Source of the DNA: Pectinophora gossypiella
Taxonomy: Eukaryota > Arthropoda > Insecta > Lepidoptera > Gelechiidae
Length of the DNA stretch: 64,000 nt
Direction: 5' to 3'
Assembly (NCBI RefSeq): GCF_024362695.1
Contig: NC_065422.1
Coordinates: 11,345,534-11,409,533, forward strand
Below, piece after piece: positions 1 to 13,300 of this stretch (positions within the stretch are counted from its first letter, which is position 1; each line of letters starts with the position of its first letter). Under the pieces are notes generated by a model, which was not told where the DNA came from, searched no databases, and saw only the letters and a program-made list of their open reading frames with translations. Made by a program: the position numbers and the translations under genes.

Positions 1-662
1 AAGCAGGAGTCGAAGATTGAATCAATTACGTTATTTACACGTGAAAATACACCACACCTTTATATAAACAGTCATTGATGATTCGTAACACTCGCGGCGT
101 CAAGATATTTAAGGATTTTTAAATAAATTCGATTTTTGCTTCGGAGCAGATCTTTCGACCCGTAAAGCTTCAGTCGTTCTCAATGACGTCGATTTCGTCA
201 CCGCCGTGTAGCAAGCCAGACACAGCTTGTGATTGGACGGAGCGTATGAGTGTCGCATACCAGACACTCTGCGATTGGGTGACATTCCAACAATAAATCA
301 GTGGTCCAGATTGCTGCGTATGAAAACCTACTTACTAGAATAGCGGGAAAATTTAAAATTCGAATAAGGAATGCGAATACGAAACAATAGGGATTCAGAT
401 CTTCTTTTGCCCATAATAAATCGTACGAAACAAAAGAACTACAATCGAAAATGCGTTGTCGCCGTTTCGACATCGCGTTCATTTGAGACACAAGTCTATA
501 CCGCTGCAACACCGCGCGATCTGGCCGCTGGCATCGGGAACGGAACAGCGGCCGTCGCGCCGCTGTCACCGCCGCGCCGCCCTCGCTGTCATCCAGTTTG
601 AGGCCTTACTGTCGTAATTCCTAGGGTGAACAAGGCCAAAAGCCATTAAAAGACGTACGTAC
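1..662. other. Partial hemicentin intron, left edge
   Basis: No exon recognised. A CpG-rich patch at about 530-597 (GCGGCCGTCGCGCCGCTGTC) contrasts with AT-rich surroundings; neither strand gives an EGF-like frame there. Confidence 0.5.
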
Positions 663-1325
663 CATCGCAAGCCTGTGTGGCGTTATCGTGCGTATACCCC
701 GGCTCACACGGCCCTCTGTAGCTATGATCCAGGTTTTCTGTTACATTTACGTAGTAATACACGGTGGAATAATTTGGTTCTGAAACAAAATGTAAATGTG
801 TGCGTATTTATAATTACATTTTTGACGAAGCCTGTGGTGTATGCCTAGTTTATTTTCGTGCGTTATGCTATTTTTGCTTTACAGTAGGCGAAATGGAGTA
901 CCAAAACCCTACTCCATCTGGCAGATTACCAGGAGTTTGTATTGCTTACAAACTAGATCATTACAAATTCTCGCTTCCGTCAAACCCCCTACACTCCATA
1001 CAGACATCTCATTCTTACCGTGTTACCGCATAAGTGTGAGAGAGACAGTCCGCGTGCGCTCGCTCCCGCTTACTCCTTAATATCATACGGCCATTGAGAC
1101 TAAAGTTAGACTTAGAGGGGGTGAAGTAAGTCTAGCTCGGTGCCCGATACGAATTGGTGCGGGGCGGAGAATTACCGTTCTTTACGCAGTGTTATTCTTC
1201 ATCCTATGCTACACAAGTAAGCGTTTATTACCTGGCTTTATATAAACCTCTTCCACGTCCGTAGCGTAAGCTGTGTGGACTGTTTCAGGTTGCATTTCAA
1301 ATGTGGCTTCCGGGGCGTAGGGATT
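663..1325 (-). CDS. HMCN1-like: Hemicentin exons 42-43: linker and start of EGF region
   Basis: Exon 42 (1232-1325) encodes NPYAPEATFEMQPETVHTAY and ends with donor CAG/GTAATA. Exon 43 (663-779) encodes YYYVNVTENLDHSY, then RGPCEPGYTHDNATQACD, which resembles the cysteine-proline-glycine-tyrosine lead into the calcium-binding EGF series of hemicentins. Phases fit (0, 1, 1). A further EGF exon beginning at the next phase 1 acceptor should lie left of the window. Exon 42 has no recognised domain. Confidence 0.72.
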
Positions 1326-4300
1326 CTGAAAGAAATATAAGAAAGACGGGGTCGTCGCTTAAAATCAGCCCATGGTCCCGTACTTTGAAAGGCAGGCTAA
1401 ACCATTGGTACCGGGTACTATTAAACAACGACCAGAGGAACAATGCAATTCACGTAAAAAAAGAATATTGCTATTCGACATTTGTTTGCATTGCGCACTT
1501 ACTTTTAAATGCGCAAATGTCAGATTGCTATATTACTTTTTTAGATGAATTGCTTCGGTGGCCTTTTTAAGCCCCCAGTTCAGTACAATAAGTGATTATA
1601 TTTCAATAAAGATAACATTTTACTGTGTGGCGTTCATTAGCATAGTGATGTCTCAATCGATACGTATTAGGTCGATCGATTCTTTTCAGTACTAATTTAG
1701 TCAACGTGACCCACGTCAAAGTCTTTTGGCCGCTGAATAACTCTGACATCAATAAAAACCATTTTTTTTAAACAACATAATTCTGTTTTTTGGGAAGCAC
1801 TTTAAACCTACTGTAATAAGTATGTAGTCGTTAATTGAGTCATGTCAGATGCTAGCACCAGGGTTGGTGAGGTCAGTTATCGACCTTGCAACCCAGACGA
1901 AAGAAAAATAATAAAAGGTCTTACCGTTTCGGTAGATTGTTCTTCCTTGCTACTAAACACTTCATTTTCAGAACTCGTTTGGTCAGACTTATAGTCGCAT
2001 TTCGGTAGATTAGGACATTTTCTTATCTGAAAAATATTTTAAAACATTAAAAATAAAGTTTAATTGAAAAGCCCCAGAAATAGAGGCGGCAACATGGGTA
2101 TTCCTGGGTGTAAAGTGGGAATTTGTACAAAATCGTGGAGCGTTACGCCTTGATATTTTTGTATACAGGAAGATATTCGCGTCTGTGTTTCGACACATTG
2201 GACGGTTTTACTATAGTTTCGATACTTTTCATACTTAACTAATAAAGTATACGTTACCTGTACATTATCGCCTATACACCTCGCTTTGGACTTGCACCGC
2301 CTCGTGCGAGCTTGCGTGCCCACTCCACAGGTAGTTGAACATTGCGACCACTTTGACCACATCGACCAACGCGCTTGCGTTTCGTCTTCCTGAAATACAT
2401 AATGTGCATGATGTGTTTGCATCCAATGCAAACAACTTACGCCTATTAACCCAATCAGAATTGGAGGAACAAGAAGTCACCAGTAGCACAGAATAAAGAA
2501 TAATACATACTACGTATAGAACGACAGATAGATAAAATACTTTATTGAGCACAAGATACAGAGATAAGGACAACAGATACAGATAGATACAGGTAGATCA
2601 GAGAATCATTTTATTTTTTGGACAACTATGTGATTTATTTACCTTGCTATATCCTGACCAAACCAAGTGCTGTCTCACAAAATGATTTGTCAACACCGGA
2701 AATCGAGCCCAGGACTTCCGGATCGTAAGCCCTAATGCTCAACCAGTGGACCACCGAGGCATATCATGATGCATATAAAGATGAAGAAAGGGAATTAAAA
2801 ACCTGTTGAAAGAATGTACCTCACAAGGTGGCATGTGACATTTTCTCCTCTCGTAACTCAATCCTTTGCAAGCAGACTCATCCAGTTTAATCTTGTTGGA
2901 TTTCGTATTCTTATCTGAAAATTGAATTAGGTTGATCAATCATGCCTACTTATTGCTCTAATGTGAAGTAAACGTAACAACGAATGCCGCTTGGCAGAGT
3001 TTACGTTATCTTCCTCGACGCAACGAATAGGTACCATTAGATGCAGCGTATTACTTTCAATCTAGATAAACACGCACGTCTATTGATTGAAGCCTACGAC
3101 GATAGCGTGCATGGAAATGTCCGCCGTCCAGGCAATGCCGAAAGAACAGAAAAGGGAAGAGGATTTTTTAAAATCATATAGGCTCACGTTTGACCACAAT
3201 CTCACCTGATGATAAGTGATGTGGTGTAGGTTGGATCACGCTTACCTAGCAAATGACTATTCACTCTAGCCTTAAAGACTCCCAGATTATAACGTAAAGT
3301 TGGCTAACGGTTAATAGGAGTATAGTGACTGACACCATGAAAGAAGATACTTACCATAGGTGACGTTGTAGTCGTCCATATAATGACACATCCTAGACCG
3401 CTGTTGATACCCCAGGCCGCAGGTGACGTTACAAAAGCTCCATTGTGACCACCCACTCCACTTACCAGGCACTAAAACCATTGTTAGAGACTATAAAAAC
3501 TGACTAGTACTTGATCCCACTGTTGGGAAAGGCCTCCCCTTGAGCATTCCTCCACTCTTCTCGACTCTGGCTAACCTCTCCGATAAACGTTCAAAAAATT
3601 ATATCTATCTATTTATCTGTAAAAAGGAACATACAAAGAAAATAGACAGTACAAGTAAGTTTGTCTCTAACAAAGAGATTTCTTCCAGCTGACCTACGTC
3701 TACAATAAACGACTTTCAACTGGTGTTCTTTTATGAATGATCCTACAAATCTAAAAATCCTCGTAAGACCAGATTTTCCGATTTTTTTTTAAAAGGATAT
3801 AGCGTTGAAACTGACTGATATTATCAGCATTAACACGTAGCCGAAACCAAAGTTGTCGCACAAAGTATCCTTTTATAATTTAACAAGCAATAAGATGATT
3901 TTGGAAATTTAAACACTGAAGGTGAATGAGATTCTGCACGGGCGGTAAGGGTCGCTGTTAACATCCACATAAGTAGCGACATCCACCAAAAGCTCACCTT
4001 GTACAATAACGTTGTACCGCCTATACGCGGTGCCAGCAGTATTCTCCGCGATACAGATGTATTGTCCAGCGTCCCGTACGTTCACGCTCCAAACAGTCAG
4101 CAAACTGTTGCCGAGGACTCGCTGGATATTGGACAAGTTCTCGCTTAGTTGCTGCGTGTCCTGAAAAAGTTAAAAATCATGTTGGTTCAAGAGAGTATAT
4201 ATATCCATATGAAGAAAGTCGACAAAAAGAGAGGAAGACAGATGAAACATATCGGGGCATATCAGATGAAAATTTCTTACCCCGACGGAAACGACACGTG

Positions 4301-7300
4301 AGTTTATGCACGTCGTACATTTCAGCACTGGTCCAATGAGCTGGCCTAGTAACTTACCTTCAACCAATTAATCCTCGGCAGCGGATTGCCATCAACTTGA
4401 CATTTGAGTACAATGCTCCTCCGTAACGGAACCACGTGGCTCTCTAATATATTATCGCCAACGTTGTCCGCAATGGACGGTGGTTTCTCGATAGTCACAT
4501 CAAACACAACTTCTGTGGTGCCAACTTTGTTCGTCATTATGCATGAGTATTGGCCAGAATCTGACACTTCGGTACTATTTATTGTCTGAAACAATTATTT
4601 AATCACAGAATGTAATCCTCTATATAGATAAATGGGTAAGATTGTCTCATACAGCCTATAAGCAAGATCCTATTAAAAGCAAGATATTTCTGGGTCTCTC
4701 TTTTGGGGTCTGCCAAAGTTGTGGTTTATTTGAGGTGCCTGGGCCACTTCTACTGAAGTCTTAACAAGTCAACATAGTTAAGACCTTTTAAGCCCACAGG
4801 TCTTCAATATATATCTATTCATATAATTTTTTTCATAATTTATAAACTGACCAATCAACGCATCTTGCGACCAAGACGCAATGAAGCAGCGTGGTGAAGT
4901 ATACTCCTCACCACAATCAAGAATCAACCGGTTGACGGAAGGTCTGTGCCCAGCAGTATGGTAGCAGTTTATGTTATTTATGATCAATAAAACTAACTTA
5001 CCAGAGTAATATTATCATCAATAAGCTCCACTCTGGGCGTCTCCGCGCTGATTTCTAAGTACGGGTGTTTCACCCACATGACGTGTGGTAGAGGAGTGCC
5101 CTCCGCAGGGCAAGTCAACCTCAGTTGTGCACCGAGCCGAGAATTGATCGGTTTTGAACTCTCCTTTGATACTGGCGGAGGCACTGGAAATTGAGAGTTG
5201 GTGTAGTCTAGATAGCAATATGACTAACTATATTAAGACTATATCGAAAACGACTAGACATAATTTCACCTGGTGTTAGTTATTTTTAGTACAAAGGGAT
5301 GTAGTTATGTTCGTATAGTTCGTTATATGTAGGATGATCGAATTGACAGGTGTCAGAACAATCGTCATCAGTGATTCGTCTGCTTCGCACCAGGGTGTAT
5401 TTGTGTCTGGCGTGTTGTCAAATGAACCACCTAATGAATCATCCTATATATAACAAACAACAATAAATACACACTCATTGGCATTAACACTACTCGAGCA
5501 AAGGGTATGAGGAACAAGGAATCAAACTAGGCATATTTTACAAAGCAGGCTTACCCATTCAACTATTTAGCAAGGCTAAACTAATATGATAATCGCAATT
5601 CAGTAGCTCCGTGGTTCGAATTGATTAACAAGGAATGCCAAACGGATTATTGTTCAAACAAAGAAAATTACCTAAGACGTCGACTAGATAAACATCCGTT
5701 GCATTTCCAACTATATTCCTTGCGACACAGGTATATTTTCCACTGTGTTCAACTCTCGCTCCGTTCGACTGTATCACTTCACCGTAATCTCTTGAAACCA
5801 TGCTGTCGTCAAACAACCTGGGGAAAGTGTTCCTTCTTTTAATTGTCGACAAAAAATACGAGTGTATGTAATAGTAGATAAGTATCTACCATTTCGAAAC
5901 GTATGATCGCTAGATGGACGTACATTGACCAAATTGGGAATGTGCTTAAAAAAGGTTTAGTATGATCTATTCTGAACTGGCGTGGGTGGATGAAACGATA
6001 GATGAATCGAATCAAATGGAATTCCATAGTCTCTGCTTACGCAGTGGGAAATAGGCGTGCGTTTATGTATATAATTATGTATTATTGCTAAGGAGAGGAA
6101 GTGGCGCAACAAACTCCTCAGTGCTGGCATGATGTATTGTAGATTTTTTTAGCATAGCATTCACTAGACTGCCCGAATACGACGTACCATCATAAGAAAC
6201 ATGAAGAATAATAACATTTTACGTTTTATTACCTTAGAGGAACATCATTCTTGAACCAGTAGATCTCCGGCATGGGGTTGCCATACGGATGGCAGTGCAA
6301 GAAGAAAGCTTGCCCGGATATCACTTCCAACCTCGTCACGTTTTCTGTGGAGTTGCCATTTTGGAATAAAGACTGGAATATTTTCGGCGGTTCTGAAAAA
6401 ATAAATGTTTGGTAAAGATTTTGATATTACGAATTCATGTGTGGATAATATGAGTTTGTTTTGAGATTCAAACCCGTTCACAGTCGTGAGCTTATGTTAA
6501 GAGTTGAGTATGAGATCTTCAAAAATGTAATTTACAGGATCTGACATTTTCTGTACTTAATTGGGTCGTGTACTAGGTAGTAACTGATTTGACTAGTTGG
6601 AAAGTAGCCTATCGCTAGTTCCCAAGACACGTAAAAAACTGAAATCTCAGCCACGGGTGTTAAAAGAAGTAGAAGCATGGAAACACGTACCCAAAACATC
6701 CAGTTTGATGTCCCTCTCATCTGTGCCACCTTCATTAGACGCTATACACGAATACGTCCCAGTATGGCTGGTTTCCACTTTATCTAGTCTTAAATCTGCA
6801 TAGGCTATGTCGTCATCATTTTGACTGATGACGTCGCCGTTTCTGATCCACTGTATCGTTGGAGACGGCTTGCCTGACGATTTGCAAGATAGTCTGACGT
6901 GAGAACCAAGCTGAAAATAAATGATGAAATATTTATGTTACTGGCTTGCTTCTCAAGCGAGGTTTGTACCCCGGTACTGGACTGGAACCAATTTAAGTTA
7001 GCTGGACCTTTATAGACAGCGATACAACTCACCACCTATCAAGTGGATCTAACAGAAAGCTCGGTGAGGATACTTAGTTCATCTTCCGATGGATGTACCT
7101 CTGACTACCTCAGGGATGTAGTCTTGAGTTTATGTTATTTTACTTTTATGTAATATACTTACAGTAACCTCTACCTTTCCTTCGACTGTTTCTCCCCCTG
7201 CTCCCCGGTACAAAGTCACTTCTTCCACCAAAGCAGAGGCCGTCACAGTCACTCTATATACTAAGTACGCGGCCCCGGCTTTGTTCACAGCGTTACAACG

Positions 7301-10300
7301 ATAGACACCCTCTGATTGGTCGGTGATGTTCGATGTGGTCAGCGAATAGTTTTGAACGTGCCAATTTGTGTTACTGAAAAAGAAACGATTAATGGTGACG
7401 TATGGACGCTGGGAATGGAAATAAATCATTCGTGAAGTAATGTAATGAAGTACTCAGTAATGAAGGAACGATGAAGAAGATGGATAGGTAAAGTGTTTAA
7501 GAAGGGTTTTATTGGTGGTATGTTGCCTTTGATTTTGGTTTCATACAAAACCATTAACCCGGCCCAGGGGGACAGTCATCTTCTCTGCCCTCCACTGGTG
7601 CAGTTCCTGTTCGGCGCGTCCTTGTCGTGGGGGTGGGCGCCTCTTACTTCAGTAGGCCAGAGTAAGATGATAGCTGAGCTCGAATAGGGACCCAGACCTA
7701 CGGGGTATAACGTAGAACCCTTGCCCAGGGATACTGGTGAAGACCTCAACGGTTGTAGAGGCGGAGATGGGAGCCATCGGTACGGCAATATAGGACGGAA
7801 GGGTCAAGTCACAGGGACCGTATTCAGTGGCGGAGGACAGGAATCCTGGTCCGGCTTTAAAATAAACTTCTCTGGGCAACATTCCACTCGCGTCAAACAC
7901 GGTACTGATTGGCGGATGGCAAGTGGGAAACCACTGCCCCATTTTTCCCTAAAAAGTAGCATGGAGAATGCTACGCCGTACGACGTGGCTCTTGAATTAG
8001 TGATGATGCTGGATAAAAAGTAGTTTGAGGTTTTAAATTGAGCAATAACTTTTTATGAGCGGCAGATAAAATACAACTTACTTGAAAACCCACGTTATAT
8101 TGGGTGAAGGTATTCCTTTAGCGTTGCATTCGAGAGTGGCGTTCGTTCCTTCTTTTAACTGAACGTCGAGTACATCGAAGTCTGATATGAAGGGTGGCAC
8201 TGAAATATAAAATTCACTAAAATAGCTGTCGGGTAAGGGTGTTTTTCTACCAGAGATGTGTTATGCTGCGTTGTTATGAATGCGTTTGATATCCACCTAT
8301 ATATTAATTGGTCCTTACAGCATAGCACTGGTTGAAACGAATTCAACTAATCTATGATTTTTATATGGAAGGATGCGTGTTTTAGATGGTCGAGTGGTAT
8401 AACTATGTCAAGAGCACAGTATATCCAGTAGACGCGCGTTCATAGCGTATATTCCTCGCCCCGCTCCATAGCTTAGCATCAGTGGAATCGGTCAAATAGT
8501 TTCGTAGCTTTCACATCCTCGCAGCATAGCTATATAGAACATCTCTGTGGAAAAGCACCCTTAAAGTTGTGACCAGACGAAATCGGGTGACGGTATGCAA
8601 CTGCATCGCGAATATACCACTTCTCTGAGTGACTGTTCAATGCAACCTTGTCACACAAACCTAGGATTAGTTTCTGGCTTGAATTTTACTGTGACAAGGT
8701 TCTAAAGGGTGAGACAGATAAATATCTGTACCAAAGAAGAAAGTATAACATACCTGACACGTCCAAAGCAAACTGCCTAGTAACAGTGCCATGCGGATTA
8801 CTGACGATACATTTATACACTCCTGTATTGTGTAACTGTATATTCATCAATTTAAGCTTCTCTTTATCTTTGCCCAGAAGTGGCTTTGAATTGAACAGCC
8901 ATTTCGTCTGAAAAATATATAGAACATTGTGTTATGTTTTATTGCCAACCTTATCGACCTTCCCGTGAGACAGGAAGTTTCCAATTAAGCGGGTATGTAT
9001 CGGGTATGGAGCATACTTTACCACGCTGCTCCACTGCGAGTTGGTGGTGTTTGAGCTAGTAATAAACCACCCGAAGGCCTCTAATTTGGCTTAATGACTA
9101 GTGTTGTAACATGTTTCAATAGTTGGGACCGACAATTTATGTGCTCTCCGAAGTAAGGAGAATGCCACGATGACTGACCGCTCCGACATTGTTTAACTTT
9201 GTTGATCGGGATCAATCGACTAGTACAACTGCTACGGGCTCCTATCACACGACATTTACCTTATAGTGAAGATACATGCGACATATACCTTAGAGTAATT
9301 TTTTACTCGAATGGAATTAATTCGGAATTGGCCATCAGATACGACACGATTCGTTTATAAAAAACATCATAGAATGAAAAATTGAAAGAAAGAGAGAAAG
9401 GGGTAGACCTAGGAGAACAATTATGAAACAAATAAAAGAAAAGGTGCAGGTCGTGTCGTATCAGGAGGTGAAGGATTTGGCGAGAGAAGAGAGAAATGGC
9501 GATTACTCTACCGACAAGAGCGCAACTCTTAAATAAAGAGAAAAAACACATCCGAAGTGATTTTTCAAATAAGCACTATAAGTTGTTTTCACTCCAAAAT
9601 TACGAACAGTACCAACCTTAGCCGCTGGTTTCGCGTCAACCTCGCAACCGAAGTACCAGTCGTCTCCCTTGACCACTTGCGCATCCCCACCAGTGCACAC
9701 CAACCTAGGCCCCCACTCCACTACGACCTGGACGGTGGAGTAACTCGACATCACCGTGTTACTCACTACACAGGCCAAAGTAGATGCATTATTCCGAGTT
9801 ATATTTGGTATGTGTAAGTGCCCTGTTGATATTAGTTTCGCATCCTGAAAAAGAGGTGAAACATGAGTCTTTTCGGGATATCTGACTCTCCGATTTTATC
9901 AAATCCAAGGTAAGGTATCTTGTCAATCTATACAGGGTATTAGTGACATCATCGTAACGAAAACTTTGTGGGTTCAGACCATGATTCTGAGTTGCAATCA
10001 AGTGGAATTTTCCGTCGCAAAGGTATGGAACTGAAAATAATTAAAGAAAATATTATGAATTTTGCGACAGAATATTCCACTTGATATCAACTCAGAATCA
10101 TGGTCTGCATCATCCCCCTCACTATTCGTTACGATGTCACTAACACCCTGTATAATGTGTAATGTACCACAGAACATGACTTAAAATTGTGTTTTAATCT
10201 ACTATGAAGGGTAGAGGTAACAGTGAACTGTGTAATTTTTTTGGTTTATAAGTACACTTTTTTTACTATTTCCGAATAATAACCAATACTCGTATTTCCC

Positions 10301-13300
10301 ACTCTAGAACTCATCTTCTTCTATTGTGTGGGTTGTGAGGTGCCTAGTGTCAGGGTTATTATTGAGTCGCCAAACTCACTTACATCAGTAAGTAGTAAAC
10401 GGGACCACCGATTAACGTGCCTTCCGAAGCACGGATCATCTTACTTTCGGACAATCAGGTGATCAGCTTGTAATGACCTCACCAAACTAGGGATCACAAA
10501 GTGATTTTTGTGATATGTTTCCACCGGGATTCGAACCTGTGACCTCCGGATCGTGAGCTCAGCGCTCAATCACTGGTCCACATAGGCCATTAGAGTCCTC
10601 ATCATATTATGTATTTGATTCATTCCACCAATTTTCATCACATATCGAACCTTATACCATTTTACTTTATCCATAGAGGTACTGGGCACTGGACACTCAA
10701 TGGTTGCGTTCGTCCCTTCAACCACCGTCACGGATGTATCTGATTGCTCGGCTTGCATTACAGGTAGCGCTGTGGAGCATGTTAATTATTAATTTATCTC
10801 TCTCTTTCCCTTTATTTAAGAGCTGCGCTCTTGTCTGTGTTACTCTACCGAACGGGGATCAACTGCTTCGTTTTAAATAAGTAGTTTTTAACATAAAATA
10901 ATTGAGCATTGAAAGTCATGTCATAAGTGTGTGGTGTTTGTGCGTAGCTTGGATTAATTTAAATAAAATCGCACATAAAACTTTTTGGACTGTATTTCTA
11001 AATTGTCATTTTTAATTTTTCATTATAATTATGGTTTCAAACTTTTGAGAGTTGGAGTAAAAAGTGTTAGACGCGGCGCCATCTTGCGGTCGAATAAAAA
11101 ACAAAAAAAAAAACTAGTGCCACATTATTTCATGTGAGGATTCGAACAGTGTTATAAATATCTGGTGCAAGTGTTATATTTGCAAACTATCAGCGAGGAT
11201 TTGTTTTTATTGTGTGAGAGTCGTGTGAGCCCAGTGTGTTTTTAAAAAAAATAGACATTATTCGAGTGTAATTATTATTAGTGTGCTGCAGTGTGCTTGC
11301 TGACTTGCTGGTGAAGTGAACGGTACCACTAAGTGTATAAAAAAAATGTAAAATATAGACTTACAGTATATTTCAACTGAAACAGTTTTGTTCACAGATC
11401 CTGCCACATTTTTGGCTACACACGTATAAAACCCACTCAGTTCTTCTGATGGTGATTTTATTGTCAGCTTGCCATCTACCTCCACACTATATCGGGAATC
11501 TAAAAACAGTAAGTGGTTAATTAAGTCGTAACTCATAAGACAGAATGTCCTTTCAAATTCCATACCCTATTGTTTAACTATTGTGTAAGGACCTCCGTGT
11601 ACCAATGGGTTGAGCGTTCGGCTCACCATCCGGAGGTATCGGGTTCAAATCCCGGTGGGGGCATATCACGAAAATCACTTTGTGATCCCTAGTTTTATTA
11701 GGACATTACAGGCTGATCACCTGGTTGTCCTAAAGTAAGATGATCCGTGTTTCGGAAGGGTTAAGCCGTTGGTCCTAGTTGGTAGATACAGATAGTAAAA
11801 TAATGTTTTATTCGTAAATTAAATACATACAATTAGTCAATTAAAAATTAAAATTACAATTTAAAAAATACCTAAAAAAAAGTTACCTTTATCCAGATAA
11901 TGGTTGTCTTTCGCCCAGATGACGAAAGGTTTGGGGTTCCCAGTAGCTTTACAGGATAATATGAGTTCCGTATCTTTATCTGTCGCTATGTACGGCCCAC
12001 TATAGTTGTCTGGGAGTATTCTAGGAGGTTCTGAAAAGTATACTAAACGGTATTTATAACAAAATTTTATGATTTTTCTTTTAAAAAAAAATAAAGAACG
12101 TCTAGGGCCCGGTGCCGCGATTTTTCTTGCAGCTTCTTTTCCCTAGCTTTACAGGTTGTGAGAAGCTGCAGTAGTTTTAGGCGGATGAGACGTTCGTTAA
12201 TTAAAATCTGACGATTCAAAGTGGAACTATGTTACCTACTGAATGTTGTTTCTTTACAAGTTAATACAGACTGTAAGCCTGGTAGATACTTATCTACATA
12301 ATTCAATTTATATAAGACGTTTAAACCCAGCTGGATTGCATAATACACGAAGTTCTGTAGCTTATTTGGGTGGCAACAAAAATAGAAAATGTAGGGTTGT
12401 CCCTATGGGGATGAAATGCCAAAAGTTGTATGAAATTAACTTCCTCTCATCATTATAATGCCAGTATTGTTATAGATTATAAAGAAAAAGCCCGAGGCAC
12501 TACACTACCACTTCAATAAAGATTGTATAACAGCGTAGATTCATTAATAGTACGTACCAATAACGCTCAGGTATATGGACTTCTTAGCAAAACCAGCCAG
12601 ATTCTGCGCAATGCAATCGTAGACGCCTTCGTGTTTTGTTGTCACATTCGTTATATTCAGAACTCCATAGTCGTTAAAGCTGAAAAAAGGGTATAATTTA
12701 CAAAAAACTACGCTTATATTCCCGAAGGGGTGGGCAGAAGTCTACAGTACATGCAGCCACACAAAAAACTGACTACCTTTTGTTGAAAGTCACCAGAAAA
12801 TAATTAGCTGATTTACAATGGTATTCAAATCCTAAAATATGGACATGGACCGTACGGTGACAGATTACTACCCTATAGACCATAAAGATAGACTAAGAAC
12901 AGAACACATTTGTATAACCCGTGTGAATTGAAAATACACCTCGATGGTATGAAACTACCTTGACGCAAGGTGTTCAGTTATTCGCCCTCGTTTTATACCT
13001 TACATTTTATAAGAGGAATCAATCGCTAAAGCTCACCTCAAATCAGTAGTGTTTTTCGATAATATTTCACCTTGGAACTCCCAAAATATACTAGGTATGG
13101 GGAACCCAACAGCATCGCAGCCTAAAGTTGTATTAGCTCCAAGACGCACATTCTGCTTGGTAAGTAGAGGAGGCTCTATGTACGGTGCCACTGAAAATTA
13201 CAAAACATAAAAAGGCTATATACGTCCTACTGATGGGCACAGATCTCCCGTCAATCAACCGGTGCGGTGGGGGTATGGAGCATACTCCACCACGCTGCTC

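Noticed and set aside
530..600. CpG-rich patch as a promoter or exon
   Set aside because: No EGF-like frame, no splice sites and no downstream gene to support it.
2265..2573. 102-codon minus-strand frame as a separate gene
   Set aside because: Out of frame with the TSP1 exon it overlaps and partly in repeat.
7493..8023. Overlapping open frames on both strands as host genes
   Set aside because: No domain, no splice context, and the stretch looks like a repeat 3' end.
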